64,000 nt of DNA from Streptomyces sp. A1277 (lineage in GTDB: Bacteria; Actinomycetota; Actinomycetes; Streptomycetales; Streptomycetaceae), in NCBI RefSeq assembly GCF_004795015.1, contig NZ_SSBI01000023.1, forward strand, positions 46,753-110,752, in the 5' to 3' direction. Position 1 is the stretch's first letter. Every line of letters starts with the position of its first letter. A program made the position numbers and the translations under genes. The notes below the pieces were generated by a model, which was given only the letters and a program-made list of their open reading frames with translations, made no database searches and was not told the DNA's origin. Positions 6,377 to 15,029 of this stretch are shown here, one piece after another.

Positions 6377-7963
6377 CTACAGCCCCGTGCCGAAGTCCTG
6401 GGTCCAGACGATGCCGCCGGAGTTGTCCTGTATGCCCACACCCAGCTCCTTGAACGCGCAGTTGAGGATGTTCGCGCGGTGGCCGGGGCTGTTCATCCAG
6501 GAGTTCATCACGTCGGCGGGCGTGCGCTGTCCCTTGGCGATGTTCTCGCCGTACGTGCTCCACCGGTAGCCGGTGGCGGTGATCCGGTCGCCGGGGCCCG
6601 AGCCGTCCTGCGAGGTGTGCGAGAAGTAGTCGTGCGCGGCCATGTCCTCGGAATGCCGCTGCGCGGCGGTCGTCAGCTGCGCGTTGGCGCTCACCGGCGC
6701 ACAGCCTTCCTTGGCGCGTTCGCTGTTGACCAGTGCCAGGACCTGCTGCGAGTCCGAGGCCGGGCTCGGTGCGGGCGGGGCCGGGGCCGGCCGGGCGGTG
6801 TGCGAGGACGGGACCGCCGAGGGGCGTCCGCTCGCGGTGGCCGTCTTCTTCGGCTTCGGCTTCGCCTTCGTCTTGGTGGCGGTGGGGCTCGCGCTCCTGC
6901 TGGGCGACGACGAGGCGGAGGCCGACGGCGAGAGGGAGGGCGACGGGTCGGACGAGGCCGTCGTGGCGGGGGCGTCGGCCGAAGGGGCGGAGGCCACGCG
7001 CGTCGCCTCGTCGCTGTCGCCCGTCGTCAGATGGACGGCCGCGCCCCCGGTGCCCAGAGCGGCCACCGCGATCACCGAGGCCACCACCGCGTTGCGCCGC
7101 CGCCGCCGCGTCTGGTCGCGTCGCAGCTGGGCCCGGCCCGGCCCCGACAGCGGCGCGGCGGACGCCACCTCGGCCGGCCGCGCCGTGTGGCCGGCGCCCG
7201 CCACCGCGAGCGGCACCAGCGCCAGCCCGACCAGCAGCCCTTCGGCCGGAACGAGGCCCGAGCCGAACCCCGAGCAGACCGTGCAACCGCGAGCGTGCCG
7301 CGCGATGCGTTTGCGCCACAGCGCAGAGGGCGCCCCGTCCCACCCGGCGAGCATGTCCTCCAGCAGCACACACCGGGGCTGCGCGGCCAGCGCGCCCACC
7401 ACCACCCGCGCGGTGTCCAGCTGCGCCTTCATCCGCTGCACCCGCACGGCGGTGTGCTCGGGGGAGAGGTTCAGCGCCGCCGCCACCTCGGCCCGGGACA
7501 GTTCCCCGGCCGCCTCCAGCCACCACAACGAGAGCAGTGCCCGGTCGTCCTCGTCCACCCAGCGCGTAGCCTCGGCGACCTGCCGGCGCTGTCCGGACAG
7601 ACCGAGCCGCAATATCGTCACGTCGACGAAGTCGGCGCCGGGGTCGGCGGCATCGGGGCCGGTGCCCAGCGGCTCGGCGGGTATCGGCGCCGTCTGCCGC
7701 TCCCGCCAGTGCCCGCGTATCTCGTTCATCGCGATGGCCACCAGCCACGAGCGGAACCGTTCCGGCGTCCGCAGGCCGGGCAGCGCACGCAGCATGCGCA
7801 GGACGGTCTCCTGCACGACGTCGTCCACGTCCGCGTGGCCGTTCAGCGCACGCCCGACGATGTTGTACAGCAGCGGCAGATAGGACGCGACGAGTTGGTC
7901 CTTGGCGCCGGCGTCCCCGGCCTGCGCCGCCTTGATCAACGCCCTCTCGCGGTCCTTGCCCAT
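6377..7963 (-). CDS. ECF-like sigma factor fused to zinc motif, membrane segment and external CAP domain
   Basis: One 528-residue reading frame contains several modules. Residues 1-90 are sigma region 2 (LLYNIVGRALNGHADVDDVVQETVLRMLRAL, RSWLVAIAMNEIRGHWRE). Residues 135-190 are sigma region 4 (WWLEAAGELSRAEVAAALNLSPEHTAVRVQRMKAQL). His223-x3-Cys227-x2-Cys230 matches the ZAS anti-sigma zinc motif. A weak hydrophobic stretch lies at 243-257 and a membrane segment at 291-312 preceded by RRRRR. A long Ser/Thr/Pro/Lys linker (313-400) leads to a CAP/SCP domain at 404-528 (LVNSERAKEGCAPV, HSEDMAAHDYFSHTS, GENIAKG, SPGHRANIL). ATG 7963 suits the sigma N terminus. The layout suggests a membrane-held sigma factor controlled by its own outer domain; this is inference. 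Confidence 0.85.
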   Translation of the reverse strand: MGKDRERALIKAAQAGDAGAKDQLVASYLPLLYNIVGRALNGHADVDDVVQETVLRMLRALPGLRTPERFRSWLVAIAMNEIRGHWRERQTAPIPAEPLGTGPDAADPGADFVDVTILRLGLSGQRRQVAEATRWVDEDDRALLSLWWLEAAGELSRAEVAAALNLSPEHTAVRVQRMKAQLDTARVVVGALAAQPRCVLLEDMLAGWDGAPSALWRKRIARHARGCTVCSGFGSGLVPAEGLLVGLALVPLAVAGAGHTARPAEVASAAPLSGPGRAQLRRDQTRRRRRNAVVASVIAVAALGTGGAAVHLTTGDSDEATRVASAPSADAPATTASSDPSPSLSPSASASSSPSRSASPTATKTKAKPKPKKTATASGRPSAVPSSHTARPAPAPPAPSPASDSQQVLALVNSERAKEGCAPVSANAQLTTAAQRHSEDMAAHDYFSHTSQDGSGPGDRITATGYRWSTYGENIAKGQRTPADVMNSWMNSPGHRANILNCAFKELGVGIQDNSGGIVWTQDFGTGL

Positions 7964-8068
7964 GCTGTGCTCACTCTTCCCGAGTCCTGTTCCGGCTTCA
8001 CGCACACCTGGGAGATGCGGCCCGGCGGGGACCATAACAAAAACCGGTCGATCACTTGTGCGCAACGA

Positions 8069-8104
8069 GGTCCGGCCCCGCCACGTGGGTGGCGGGGCCG
8101 GACG
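8069..8104 (-). terminator. strong hairpin terminator after the GH6 gene
   Basis: A perfect 14-base stem (GTCCGGCCCCGCCA at 8070-8083 with its complement at 8090-8103) closes a six-base loop. It lies 27 bases after the GH6 stop, in the direction of transcription of the cellulase genes, and before the sigma-CAP gene. There is no U-run, as is usual in Streptomyces. Confidence 0.75.
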
Positions 8105-8130
8105 AGGTCACCGGATCATCCGGCAGGTGT

Positions 8131-10269
8131 TCAGGGCGCGGTGCCCCAGGAGAGCGCTCCGGCCACGTACACGCCGACCTTCGTCGCGTCGGTGAAGCTG
8201 GTGGCGGTCGAGCGGCTGTAGTCGTCCGCCTCGTTGAAGTTGGACCAGTCGCTCTTGTTCAGCCGCAGCTGCATCTCACCGGTGGAGGCGCCGGCCGCGA
8301 GGCTGCCGCTGCCGAAGGAGACCTCCAGGTAGTGGCTGGCACCGGCCTGCGAACCGCCCGACTTCACGGCGAGCGACAGGTTGCCGCAGCCGATGACCGC
8401 GTAGTCGCACGCGGTGCCGAAGGTGGAGGAACCGGCCTCCGGGGTGAACCAGTAGCGCAGCTTCACCGTGGACAGGTCCACGGCGGTGCTGCCGGTGTTG
8501 ACCAGCTGGAGACCCATCCGGATCTGGTTGTCGGTCGCGGAGGAGTCGTTGTTCTTGTACTGGACCTTCAGGGCTCCCGTTCCGGTACCGCCACCCGCTG
8601 AGGTGGTGGCCGAGAGGGCCGAGGAGGCCGCCGAGACGTTACCGGCCGCGTCCTTCGCCTTGACGGTGTAGCTGTAGGCGGTCGAGGCCGACAGACCCGT
8701 GTCCGTGTACGAGGTGGTGGCGGTCGAGCCCACCTTGGTGCCGTTGCGGTACACGTCGTAGCCGGTCACACCGGTGTTGTCGCTCGACGCGGACCAGGAC
8801 AGCGAGACGCTGCTGCTGGTCTTCGCCGTCGCCGTCAGGCCGGCCGGCGCGGTCGGCGCCTGGGTGTCGTCGTTGCCGCCGTTGTTTCCGCCGTCGTCGC
8901 CGCCACCGTTGTTGCCGAGCGGCGGGTAGGCGTTGCGCACCAGCTCCTGGAACTGCGCGGAGAACCAGTGACCCGCGACCGGGGAGTTCGGCAGCGCGCC
9001 GGTCATGCTGTTGCCGTTGCGGCCGTTACCGGTGTACGTGGGGTCGCACATCCGGTCGAAGCCCTTGCCCTCGTCGTTGTCCTCGGCCTGGCTGCTGCCG
9101 TCCGACTCCCCCGGGGGCTTGGCCCACACGTAGGCGTCGATCCCGGCCTCGGGGGCGGTGGTGGGCCGCTCACCGATGCCGGCACCGCTCTGGTTGCACC
9201 AGTTGCCGGCGTGGATGCGCCGGTCGACCCGGCCGCCGTTCACATAGGCGTCCACGCTGGTCAGCGGGCCCGCGGAGGTCGGCCGTTCGGAGCCGCCCCA
9301 GCCGTTGCGGGCCGTGTCGATCAGCATGCCGATGTTGGAGTTGAAGCCCTCGCTCACCAGCATGGTGCGCAGCGCCTGGGCGAACGACAGCTCATCGGCG
9401 TAGTAGTTCCAGTCGACCCACTTGGACTGGCGCACTGTGGTGCCGTTCACCGAGTCGGTGATCTTGAAGTTCGGCTCCTTGAGGGCCGAGTAGTTGGCCG
9501 TGTTCACGATAAATCCGGTGACGTCGTTCACCGTGGCGCCCTCGGAGGTGGCCGCCTTCTTGAACTCGGTCGCGGCCGGGCCCATGTTGGTGTCCCAGCC
9601 CAGCCAGCCGTGGTGGGCGGCGTCGACGTAGTTGTAGACGTTGGGAATGGCACCGAGGGTGTGCAGGGCGTAGCCGACACCCTTCTCGTAGTTGCCGTTC
9701 GCCTTCATCGTCGCGCAGGCGTCGGTCGAACCGGCCGTGCCGCCCGCGTTGGTGACGATGTTGGGCAGCGAGTCGGGCTCGATGATGGTGACGATGCGCA
9801 GGCCGGCGTACGCCGGGTCGGCGAGGATCTCGGAGATCGGGTCGATGTACTCGTTCTTGTACCGGTCGAGCTCCGTGGGGCCGAGCTCACCGTTGGACGC
9901 CAGCGCGGCGCAGTCGCGCCCCGGCAGGTCGTAGATGACGACCTGGAAGAGGTTGGCGCCCTGGTCGAGGGCGGTGTCCAGGTGCTCGCGCAGGCTCATC
10001 GCCCCGGGCGTCCCGTCGATGGCCGCGATGCGGTCCATCCAGACGAAGGCCGGCGTGTCGGCGATGGCGGCGCCGCCCGGTTCGGCGGCCGCCTTGGCGG
10101 ACCAGTCGGGGTTCACGTATGCCTTGGCGCCCACGTAGGGGTTGTCGACCCGGGCCGCCGCGTCGGCGGTGGTGGGAATGGCCACCGCCAGGGCCGCGCC
10201 CATGGCCAGGGCGGAGACTGCTGCCAGCCTCTTGCGTAGCCCGTGCATGATGGTGCCTCTGGTACTCAT
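8131..10269 (-). CDS. secreted GH6 cellobiohydrolase with Fn3 and CBM3
   Basis: This 712-residue secreted cellulase acts from chain ends of cellulose, releasing cellobiose by inversion. A signal peptide (about 1-40, RKRLAAVSALAMGAALAVAIPTTADA) is followed by the GH6 domain (about 40-450), with VVIYDLPGRDCAALASNGEL and IVTIIEPDSLPN matching the two GH6 signatures. The long insertions resemble the exo-acting (Cel6B-type) branch. A Gly/Asn/Asp linker leads to an Fn3 domain (about 470-560) and a C-terminal CBM3 (566-712, RYWFT, LRLNKSDWSNFNEADDYS). ATG 10269 has GGAG at 6 bases; ATG 10248 is also possible. It is the last gene of a GH10-GH48-GH6 row. Confidence 0.93.
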   Translation of the reverse strand: MSTRGTIMHGLRKRLAAVSALAMGAALAVAIPTTADAAARVDNPYVGAKAYVNPDWSAKAAAEPGGAAIADTPAFVWMDRIAAIDGTPGAMSLREHLDTALDQGANLFQVVIYDLPGRDCAALASNGELGPTELDRYKNEYIDPISEILADPAYAGLRIVTIIEPDSLPNIVTNAGGTAGSTDACATMKANGNYEKGVGYALHTLGAIPNVYNYVDAAHHGWLGWDTNMGPAATEFKKAATSEGATVNDVTGFIVNTANYSALKEPNFKITDSVNGTTVRQSKWVDWNYYADELSFAQALRTMLVSEGFNSNIGMLIDTARNGWGGSERPTSAGPLTSVDAYVNGGRVDRRIHAGNWCNQSGAGIGERPTTAPEAGIDAYVWAKPPGESDGSSQAEDNDEGKGFDRMCDPTYTGNGRNGNSMTGALPNSPVAGHWFSAQFQELVRNAYPPLGNNGGGDDGGNNGGNDDTQAPTAPAGLTATAKTSSSVSLSWSASSDNTGVTGYDVYRNGTKVGSTATTSYTDTGLSASTAYSYTVKAKDAAGNVSAASSALSATTSAGGGTGTGALKVQYKNNDSSATDNQIRMGLQLVNTGSTAVDLSTVKLRYWFTPEAGSSTFGTACDYAVIGCGNLSLAVKSGGSQAGASHYLEVSFGSGSLAAGASTGEMQLRLNKSDWSNFNEADDYSRSTATSFTDATKVGVYVAGALSWGTAP

Positions 10270-10334
10270 TGCGGCTCCGTGCTCCTCTCGTACGTCTGCG
10301 GAAACTCCCCGCAGACGGGTTCATGGGGGTGCTG

Positions 10335-10379
10335 CCCGATGGCGGGCACAGCGGGGTGAGTGATTGACCCGCCATCGGG
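10335..10379 (-). terminator. 12-base inverted repeat between GH48 and GH6 genes
   Basis: CCCGATGGCGGG at 10335-10346 pairs perfectly with CCCGCCATCGGG at 10368-10379 across a 21-base loop, inside the 142-base gap between the GH48 stop and the GH6 start. It could be a partial terminator, or an RNA structure that protects the upstream message and sets different enzyme levels within one operon. The loop is long for a simple terminator. Confidence 0.5.
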
Positions 10380-10411
10380 AGTGGTGGGGTGGCCGGCGGT
10401 GGGTCAGCCGG

Positions 10412-13219
10412 TCAGGGCTCGACTCCCCAGGCCAGGGTTCCGGCGACGTAGGCGCCCACCTTGGTGGAGTCCGCGTACGCGGTGTTGCCGGCCCGGCTGT
10501 AGTCGTCGCTCTCGTCGAAGTTGGACCAGTCGCTCTTGTTCAGGCGCAGTTGGAGCTCGCCCGTGGACGCGCCGGCGGCCAGGGTGCCCGCCCCGCCGGT
10601 GAAGCCGACTTCCAGGTAGCGGTCGGCGCCGGTCTTCGGACTGGGGACGGCGACCACCGTGTGCGTGATGTTGGACGAGCCGAGCGCGGCGTAGTCGCAG
10701 TAAGTGCCGAACGTGCTCGGGCCGCCGTCGGCGGTGAACCAGTACCGCACCTTCACCGTCGTCAGGTCGATCGGCGCGCTGCCGGTGTTCACCACTTGCA
10801 GGCCCAGCCGGATCTGGTTGTCGCCGGTGGCGGAGTCGGCGTTCTTGTACTGGACCTTCACCGCGCCGGTCCCCGTCGAGCCGCCCGTCTTCGTGGTGGC
10901 GAGGACCGCGTCCGACAGCGCCGAGGTGTTGCCGCCGGCGTCCCGCGCCGCGACCGCGTAGGTGTACTCGGTGCCCGCGGCGAGCCCGGTGTCGGTGAAC
11001 GTCCGCCCGGTCGCGTTGCCCGCCAGCACACCGTTGCGGTACACGTCGTACCCGGTCACCGCGACGTTGTCGGTGGAGGCCGACCAGGAGAGCGAGACGC
11101 TGTCCTTGGTGGTCGCGGTCACCGTGAGGCCCGCAGGGGAGGTCGGGGGCTCGGTGTCGCCGCCCGGCTCACCGCCGCCGCCCTCCACCAGCAGCTCCGC
11201 GTAGATCGCGAAGGCGAGCGCGAGCGCGGCCTGCGCCCAGAACCGGTGGTAGGTGAACGTGGGGGCGTCACCGCCGTCGAGGTACGCCTGCACCTTCGGC
11301 CAGTCCGGGTCGTCCTTGTACCAGCTGCGGATGCCGATGAAGGTCGAACCGGGCCGGATCGGGTCGCCGTTGGGCATGGTGCCCGACCAGCCGGACGGGA
11401 TGTACACCTCGTCGTCGAACCGGTTGTAGTCCTTGCGGGTCTCGGGCACCGAGATGCCCTTGTCCGTGGTGTTCAGCGCCATCGCGTCCAGCAGCGCCTT
11501 CGCCAGCGCCGCCGCGTCCTCGTCACCCGACTTGGCGGCGTAGTAGGTGAGCGTCTTGACGTACGCGGCTCCCACACCGACGTCGTTGGCGTAGTCCACG
11601 ACCGAGACGTGCAGACCGGCGTTGTCACCGGGCGAGGCCGCGTTCCAGGTGTCCGGCCGGCCCGTCCAGTTCAGGGTGGAGGGGAAGCGGAAGCTGCCGT
11701 CGGCGCCCACCGTCGTCTCGCTCGACGCCCAGGCGACCCACTTGGACAGCACCGCCTCGGCGGTCGCGTTGCCGGTGACGTAGTAGTACGCGGCGACCCG
11801 CTCCATGCCCCATGCCTGGAAGCCGAACCAGTTGTTGCTCGCCGGGTCGTGGTAGACCGGCTGCCAGTCGTACGCCATTCCGTAGAAGGTCGGCGTCCCG
11901 GCCGGCGGCTGACTGTAGCTGCCCTCCCAGCTGTTGGTGCAGCCGCCCGCGAGTGCGCCCTCGCTGGACTGGAGCCAGGTCAGGAACTCCAGCTGCCGGG
12001 TCAGGCTCTTGGACCAGTCCGACTTGGCGGTCGCGGACTTCGGGGTGAGCGAGGGCACGTTGGACAGCGCCCACGCGGCCAGTGGGTTCTGGTAGCCCTG
12101 GTGCGAGGCACCGTCACCGATGCGCCACGCCCAGCCGCCACCGCTGCCCGCCGCGGCCCCGCCCCAGGCGTAGTACCAGGACAGCAGGTAGTGCTGGGAG
12201 TCCCGGCCCGATGCGGCGGGGCAGGAGTTCGGGTCGGTGCAGCCGCCGATCCGCTTGAAGTACTTGTCGAACATGGCGTACCGCAGGTAGTCGCCCATCT
12301 TGGCGGCCTTCGCCACCGAGGCCGCGACCTGGCTCTCCTTGCCCTGCTCCGAGGCCCAGCGGTACGCCCAGTAGGCAGCCTGCACCGCGCGGGCGTCGGC
12401 GTCCGGCGCGTTGGTGTACTTCCACTGCTTGGCGTAGCTGGAGTCCCCGACGAACAGGTCGAGATACCCGTTGGGGCCGCCGTACTCGAAGAGGTCGGTG
12501 GTCGGCTGCGGGACGGTCTCCCACACCGACTCCTGCGCACCGCGCTGGTAGGTGTTGAGGAAGGAGGCGCCGGCGCCCGGCCCGGACTCGCCGCCGGTGC
12601 CCGGCTTGTTGCCGTAGCCGTAGACGTTGTCCAGGTCCATCAGCCAGTGCATGCCGTAGACGTCCATCGTCCCGTAGGACGAAGCGAGTTCGGACGAAAG
12701 GGGGTCGGTGCCCACCGGGACCGTGCCGTCCAGGGCGGAGGGGTAGCCATCGGGCAGCGGGTGCTCCGGCGCGTAGGTCGCGGGCGCCGAGGGGTTGTAC
12801 GAATCGCTGGTGGACTGGTCGGCGTGCTGCGGGATGATGGTCTTCTCCGCCACCGCCCAGGCCGCGTTGAAGGGTGCCCAGTCACCCGTCACCCGGCCGT
12901 ACGCCGCCTCCAGCCACATCCAGAAGCTGACGGCCTCGGACGTGGTCTGGTGGCCGTGGTCGGGTGCCTCGACCATCAGGGTCTCGACCGAGTGGTACGG
13001 GAGACCGTCGGGGCTGAAGTAGCCGTTGGCCGCCGCCTTGATCTTGCCGTACTGGGTGAGGAATGCCTGCGTGTACGGGTCGTCGGCCGCGGCGGTGGCC
13101 CGGGCGCCGTTGCCGGCCTTCGCCGAGGCGGGCTCGGCGACGGCGGTGCCCTGCGCCAGGCCCAGGGCCAGCACGCTGCCGCCCAGAGCGCTGCTGAACG
13201 TTCTCCGTGATATCGACAC
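10412..13219 (-). CDS. secreted GH48 cellobiohydrolase with Fn3 and CBM3
   Basis: This 935-residue exocellulase is thought to act on the reducing ends of cellulose, complementing GH6. The N terminus (MSISRRTFSSALGGSVLALGLAQGTAVA) looks like a Tat signal. The GH48 domain spans about 45-680 and includes LPYHSVETLMVEAPDHGHQTTSEAVSFWMWLEA, whose Glu in VEAPDHGH is the expected acid, and PNGYLDLFVGD. An Fn3 domain (about 690-775) and a CBM3 (about 790-935) follow. The start is GTG 13219 with GGAGG five bases before it. The gene sits between the xylanase (103-base gap) and GH6. GH48 is usually the marker enzyme of true cellulose degraders. Confidence 0.95.
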   Translation of the reverse strand: MSISRRTFSSALGGSVLALGLAQGTAVAEPASAKAGNGARATAAADDPYTQAFLTQYGKIKAAANGYFSPDGLPYHSVETLMVEAPDHGHQTTSEAVSFWMWLEAAYGRVTGDWAPFNAAWAVAEKTIIPQHADQSTSDSYNPSAPATYAPEHPLPDGYPSALDGTVPVGTDPLSSELASSYGTMDVYGMHWLMDLDNVYGYGNKPGTGGESGPGAGASFLNTYQRGAQESVWETVPQPTTDLFEYGGPNGYLDLFVGDSSYAKQWKYTNAPDADARAVQAAYWAYRWASEQGKESQVAASVAKAAKMGDYLRYAMFDKYFKRIGGCTDPNSCPAASGRDSQHYLLSWYYAWGGAAAGSGGGWAWRIGDGASHQGYQNPLAAWALSNVPSLTPKSATAKSDWSKSLTRQLEFLTWLQSSEGALAGGCTNSWEGSYSQPPAGTPTFYGMAYDWQPVYHDPASNNWFGFQAWGMERVAAYYYVTGNATAEAVLSKWVAWASSETTVGADGSFRFPSTLNWTGRPDTWNAASPGDNAGLHVSVVDYANDVGVGAAYVKTLTYYAAKSGDEDAAALAKALLDAMALNTTDKGISVPETRKDYNRFDDEVYIPSGWSGTMPNGDPIRPGSTFIGIRSWYKDDPDWPKVQAYLDGGDAPTFTYHRFWAQAALALAFAIYAELLVEGGGGEPGGDTEPPTSPAGLTVTATTKDSVSLSWSASTDNVAVTGYDVYRNGVLAGNATGRTFTDTGLAAGTEYTYAVAARDAGGNTSALSDAVLATTKTGGSTGTGAVKVQYKNADSATGDNQIRLGLQVVNTGSAPIDLTTVKVRYWFTADGGPSTFGTYCDYAALGSSNITHTVVAVPSPKTGADRYLEVGFTGGAGTLAAGASTGELQLRLNKSDWSNFDESDDYSRAGNTAYADSTKVGAYVAGTLAWGVEP

Positions 13220-13322
13220 AAATCCTCCAGTGGCGGGTGTCGTCGGGGGGAGGGGAGAAGGTGATGCGGTGGGGACGGGGGCGCGGGGAGGGAAGACAGG
13301 GGGCCGGGGGCGCGGCCCCGGG

Positions 13323-14861
13323 TCAGGGCTCGATGCCCCAGATCAGGTCGCCGGCGGCGTACACGGTGATCTTCGAGGCGTCCGCGTACGAGGTGCCGGT
13401 GCCGTGGCTGTAGTCGTCCGACTCGTCGAAGTTCGACCAGTCCGTCTTGCTCAGGCGCAGCTGGATCTCGCCGGTCGACGCCCCCGGGGCCAGGGTGCCG
13501 CTCGCGAAGCCCACTTCGAGGTAGTGGTCGGCCCCGGCCTTGGGTGTGCTCGCCGTGACCACCCGGTGGGTGACCGTGGAGCAGCCGAGGGGCGACCAGT
13601 CGCACCAACTGCCGTATGCAGTGGCGCCGTTGTCGCCGGAGAACCAGTAGCGGACGGTCACCGAAGGCAGGCTCACCGCGCTGGTGCCGGTGTTCACGAG
13701 TTGGAGGCCGGGCTTGATCTGGTTGTCACCGGCCGAGGTGTCGTTGCTGCGGTACTGCACCTTCAGCGCGCCCGGGGTGGAGCCGTCGTCGCCCCCGTCC
13801 GCCTCGCCGCCCAGCGCGACGCGCACGGCGTCGTAGGCGGGCTTCGGGGTCAGGTTGTCGTCGTACAGGTTGGCGGCGCCCTCGCCCGGGAAGGTGCTCG
13901 ACACCCAGGAGTACTTGTCGGTGTAGTCCCAGATGGTGATGCCGACGCAGCGCTCGACGGCGAGGCAGGCGTCGACCGCCTGTGCGTAGTACGAGGACTG
14001 GGTGGCGAGCTTGGCGGTATCGGCCGGAAGTTGCATGCGCACGTCAAGTTCAGTGACGGCCACATCGAGGCCGAGATCGGCGAACCGCTGCATGTTCGCC
14101 CGCATCTGGTACGGGAAGCCGTACTGGATCGCCAGGTGCGCCTGCATCCCGACCCCGTCGAGCGGTACGCCTTCGGCGAGCAGCTCGCTCACCAGGTTGT
14201 ACATGGCGTCGCTCTTCGCGCCCTTGCCCTCGATGTTGTAGTCGTTGATGTAGAGCTTGGCGTCCGGGTCTGCGGCGTGGGCCGCGCGCAGGGCGGTGGC
14301 GATGTAGTCGCTGCCCATCGACGTGTAGAACGGGCTGGTGCGGAAGGTGCCGTCCTCGTTGAACGGCTCGTTCACCACGTCCCAGGCGGCGACCTCACCG
14401 CGGAAGTGGGTGGCCTCCGCAGTGATGTGGTCGGTCATGGCCGTCTCCACCTGCGCGGCCGGCAGCGAGTCGACCCAGCCGGGCAGCTGGCTGTGCCAGA
14501 CCAGGGTGTGGCCGCGCACGGTCTGGCCGTGCTGCTGGGCGAAGTCGGTGATCACGTCGCCCTTGGCGAAGTTGAACCGGCCCCGTACGGGCTCGGTGGT
14601 GTCCCACTTCATGGAGTTGCCCGGGGTGATCTGCCCGAACTCGGAGCCGAGGATCGCCGCATAGGCGGCGTCGGACAGCTCGGGGTTGTCGGTGGCGGAA
14701 CCGAAATACCTGCCCCGGGCGGCGGCGAGGTCGTGCAGTGTGCTCTGCGGGGCCGCTGACGCCGGCCCGCCCGCCAGGCCGCTGGCAAGGGCGAGGGCGC
14801 CGACCAGGAGGGCCGGGAGTCCCCCGGGGCGACGGGGCCTACAGCGCTTCACCAAGCTCAT
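13323..14861 (-). CDS. secreted GH10 endo-1,4-beta-xylanase with CBM3
   Basis: This 512-residue secreted enzyme cuts internal beta-1,4 bonds of xylan with retention. A signal peptide (about 1-32) precedes the GH10 domain (about 35-345), which shows GNSMKWDTTEP, GHTLVWHSQLPGWV, the acid/base glutamate in WDVVNEPFN, and the nucleophile glutamate in AVTELDVRM. A short linker leads to a C-terminal CBM3 (about 365-512) closely related to those of the next two enzymes, but with no Fn3. ATG 14861 was chosen over the frame start at 15029: AGGAAGG precedes it and a normal signal peptide follows. It is the first gene of the row and has a CebR box upstream. Confidence 0.95.
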   Translation of the reverse strand: MSLVKRCRPRRPGGLPALLVGALALASGLAGGPASAAPQSTLHDLAAARGRYFGSATDNPELSDAAYAAILGSEFGQITPGNSMKWDTTEPVRGRFNFAKGDVITDFAQQHGQTVRGHTLVWHSQLPGWVDSLPAAQVETAMTDHITAEATHFRGEVAAWDVVNEPFNEDGTFRTSPFYTSMGSDYIATALRAAHAADPDAKLYINDYNIEGKGAKSDAMYNLVSELLAEGVPLDGVGMQAHLAIQYGFPYQMRANMQRFADLGLDVAVTELDVRMQLPADTAKLATQSSYYAQAVDACLAVERCVGITIWDYTDKYSWVSSTFPGEGAANLYDDNLTPKPAYDAVRVALGGEADGGDDGSTPGALKVQYRSNDTSAGDNQIKPGLQLVNTGTSAVSLPSVTVRYWFSGDNGATAYGSWCDWSPLGCSTVTHRVVTASTPKAGADHYLEVGFASGTLAPGASTGEIQLRLSKTDWSNFDESDDYSHGTGTSYADASKITVYAAGDLIWGIEP

Positions 14862-14987
14862 GACGAACGCCTTCCTCTGCCGGGCAGCGTGGCACGTCAC
14901 GGGGAGCGCGGCTGCGCCCCGCAACGCCCTTGCCGCCGAACGGCGTTGGGGGAGAAGGGAGGGGGTGGAGTGTGCAAGTCTTGATTG

Positions 14988-15001
14988 TGGGAGCGCTCCC
15001 A
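14988..15001. promoter_or_regulatory. CebR operator upstream of the xylanase-GH48-GH6 row
   Basis: TGGGAGCGCTCCCA is a perfect 14-base palindrome identical to the CebR box known from Streptomyces cellulose-utilisation genes. It lies about 126 bases before the xylanase ATG. On the minus strand TTGACA (15029-15024) stands 22 bases before the box, so the repressor would cover the start of transcription. Cellobiose or cellotriose releases CebR in characterised species. Confidence 0.93.
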
Positions 15002-15029
15002 AGGTGGCGTGGCGACAGGCACCTGTCAA

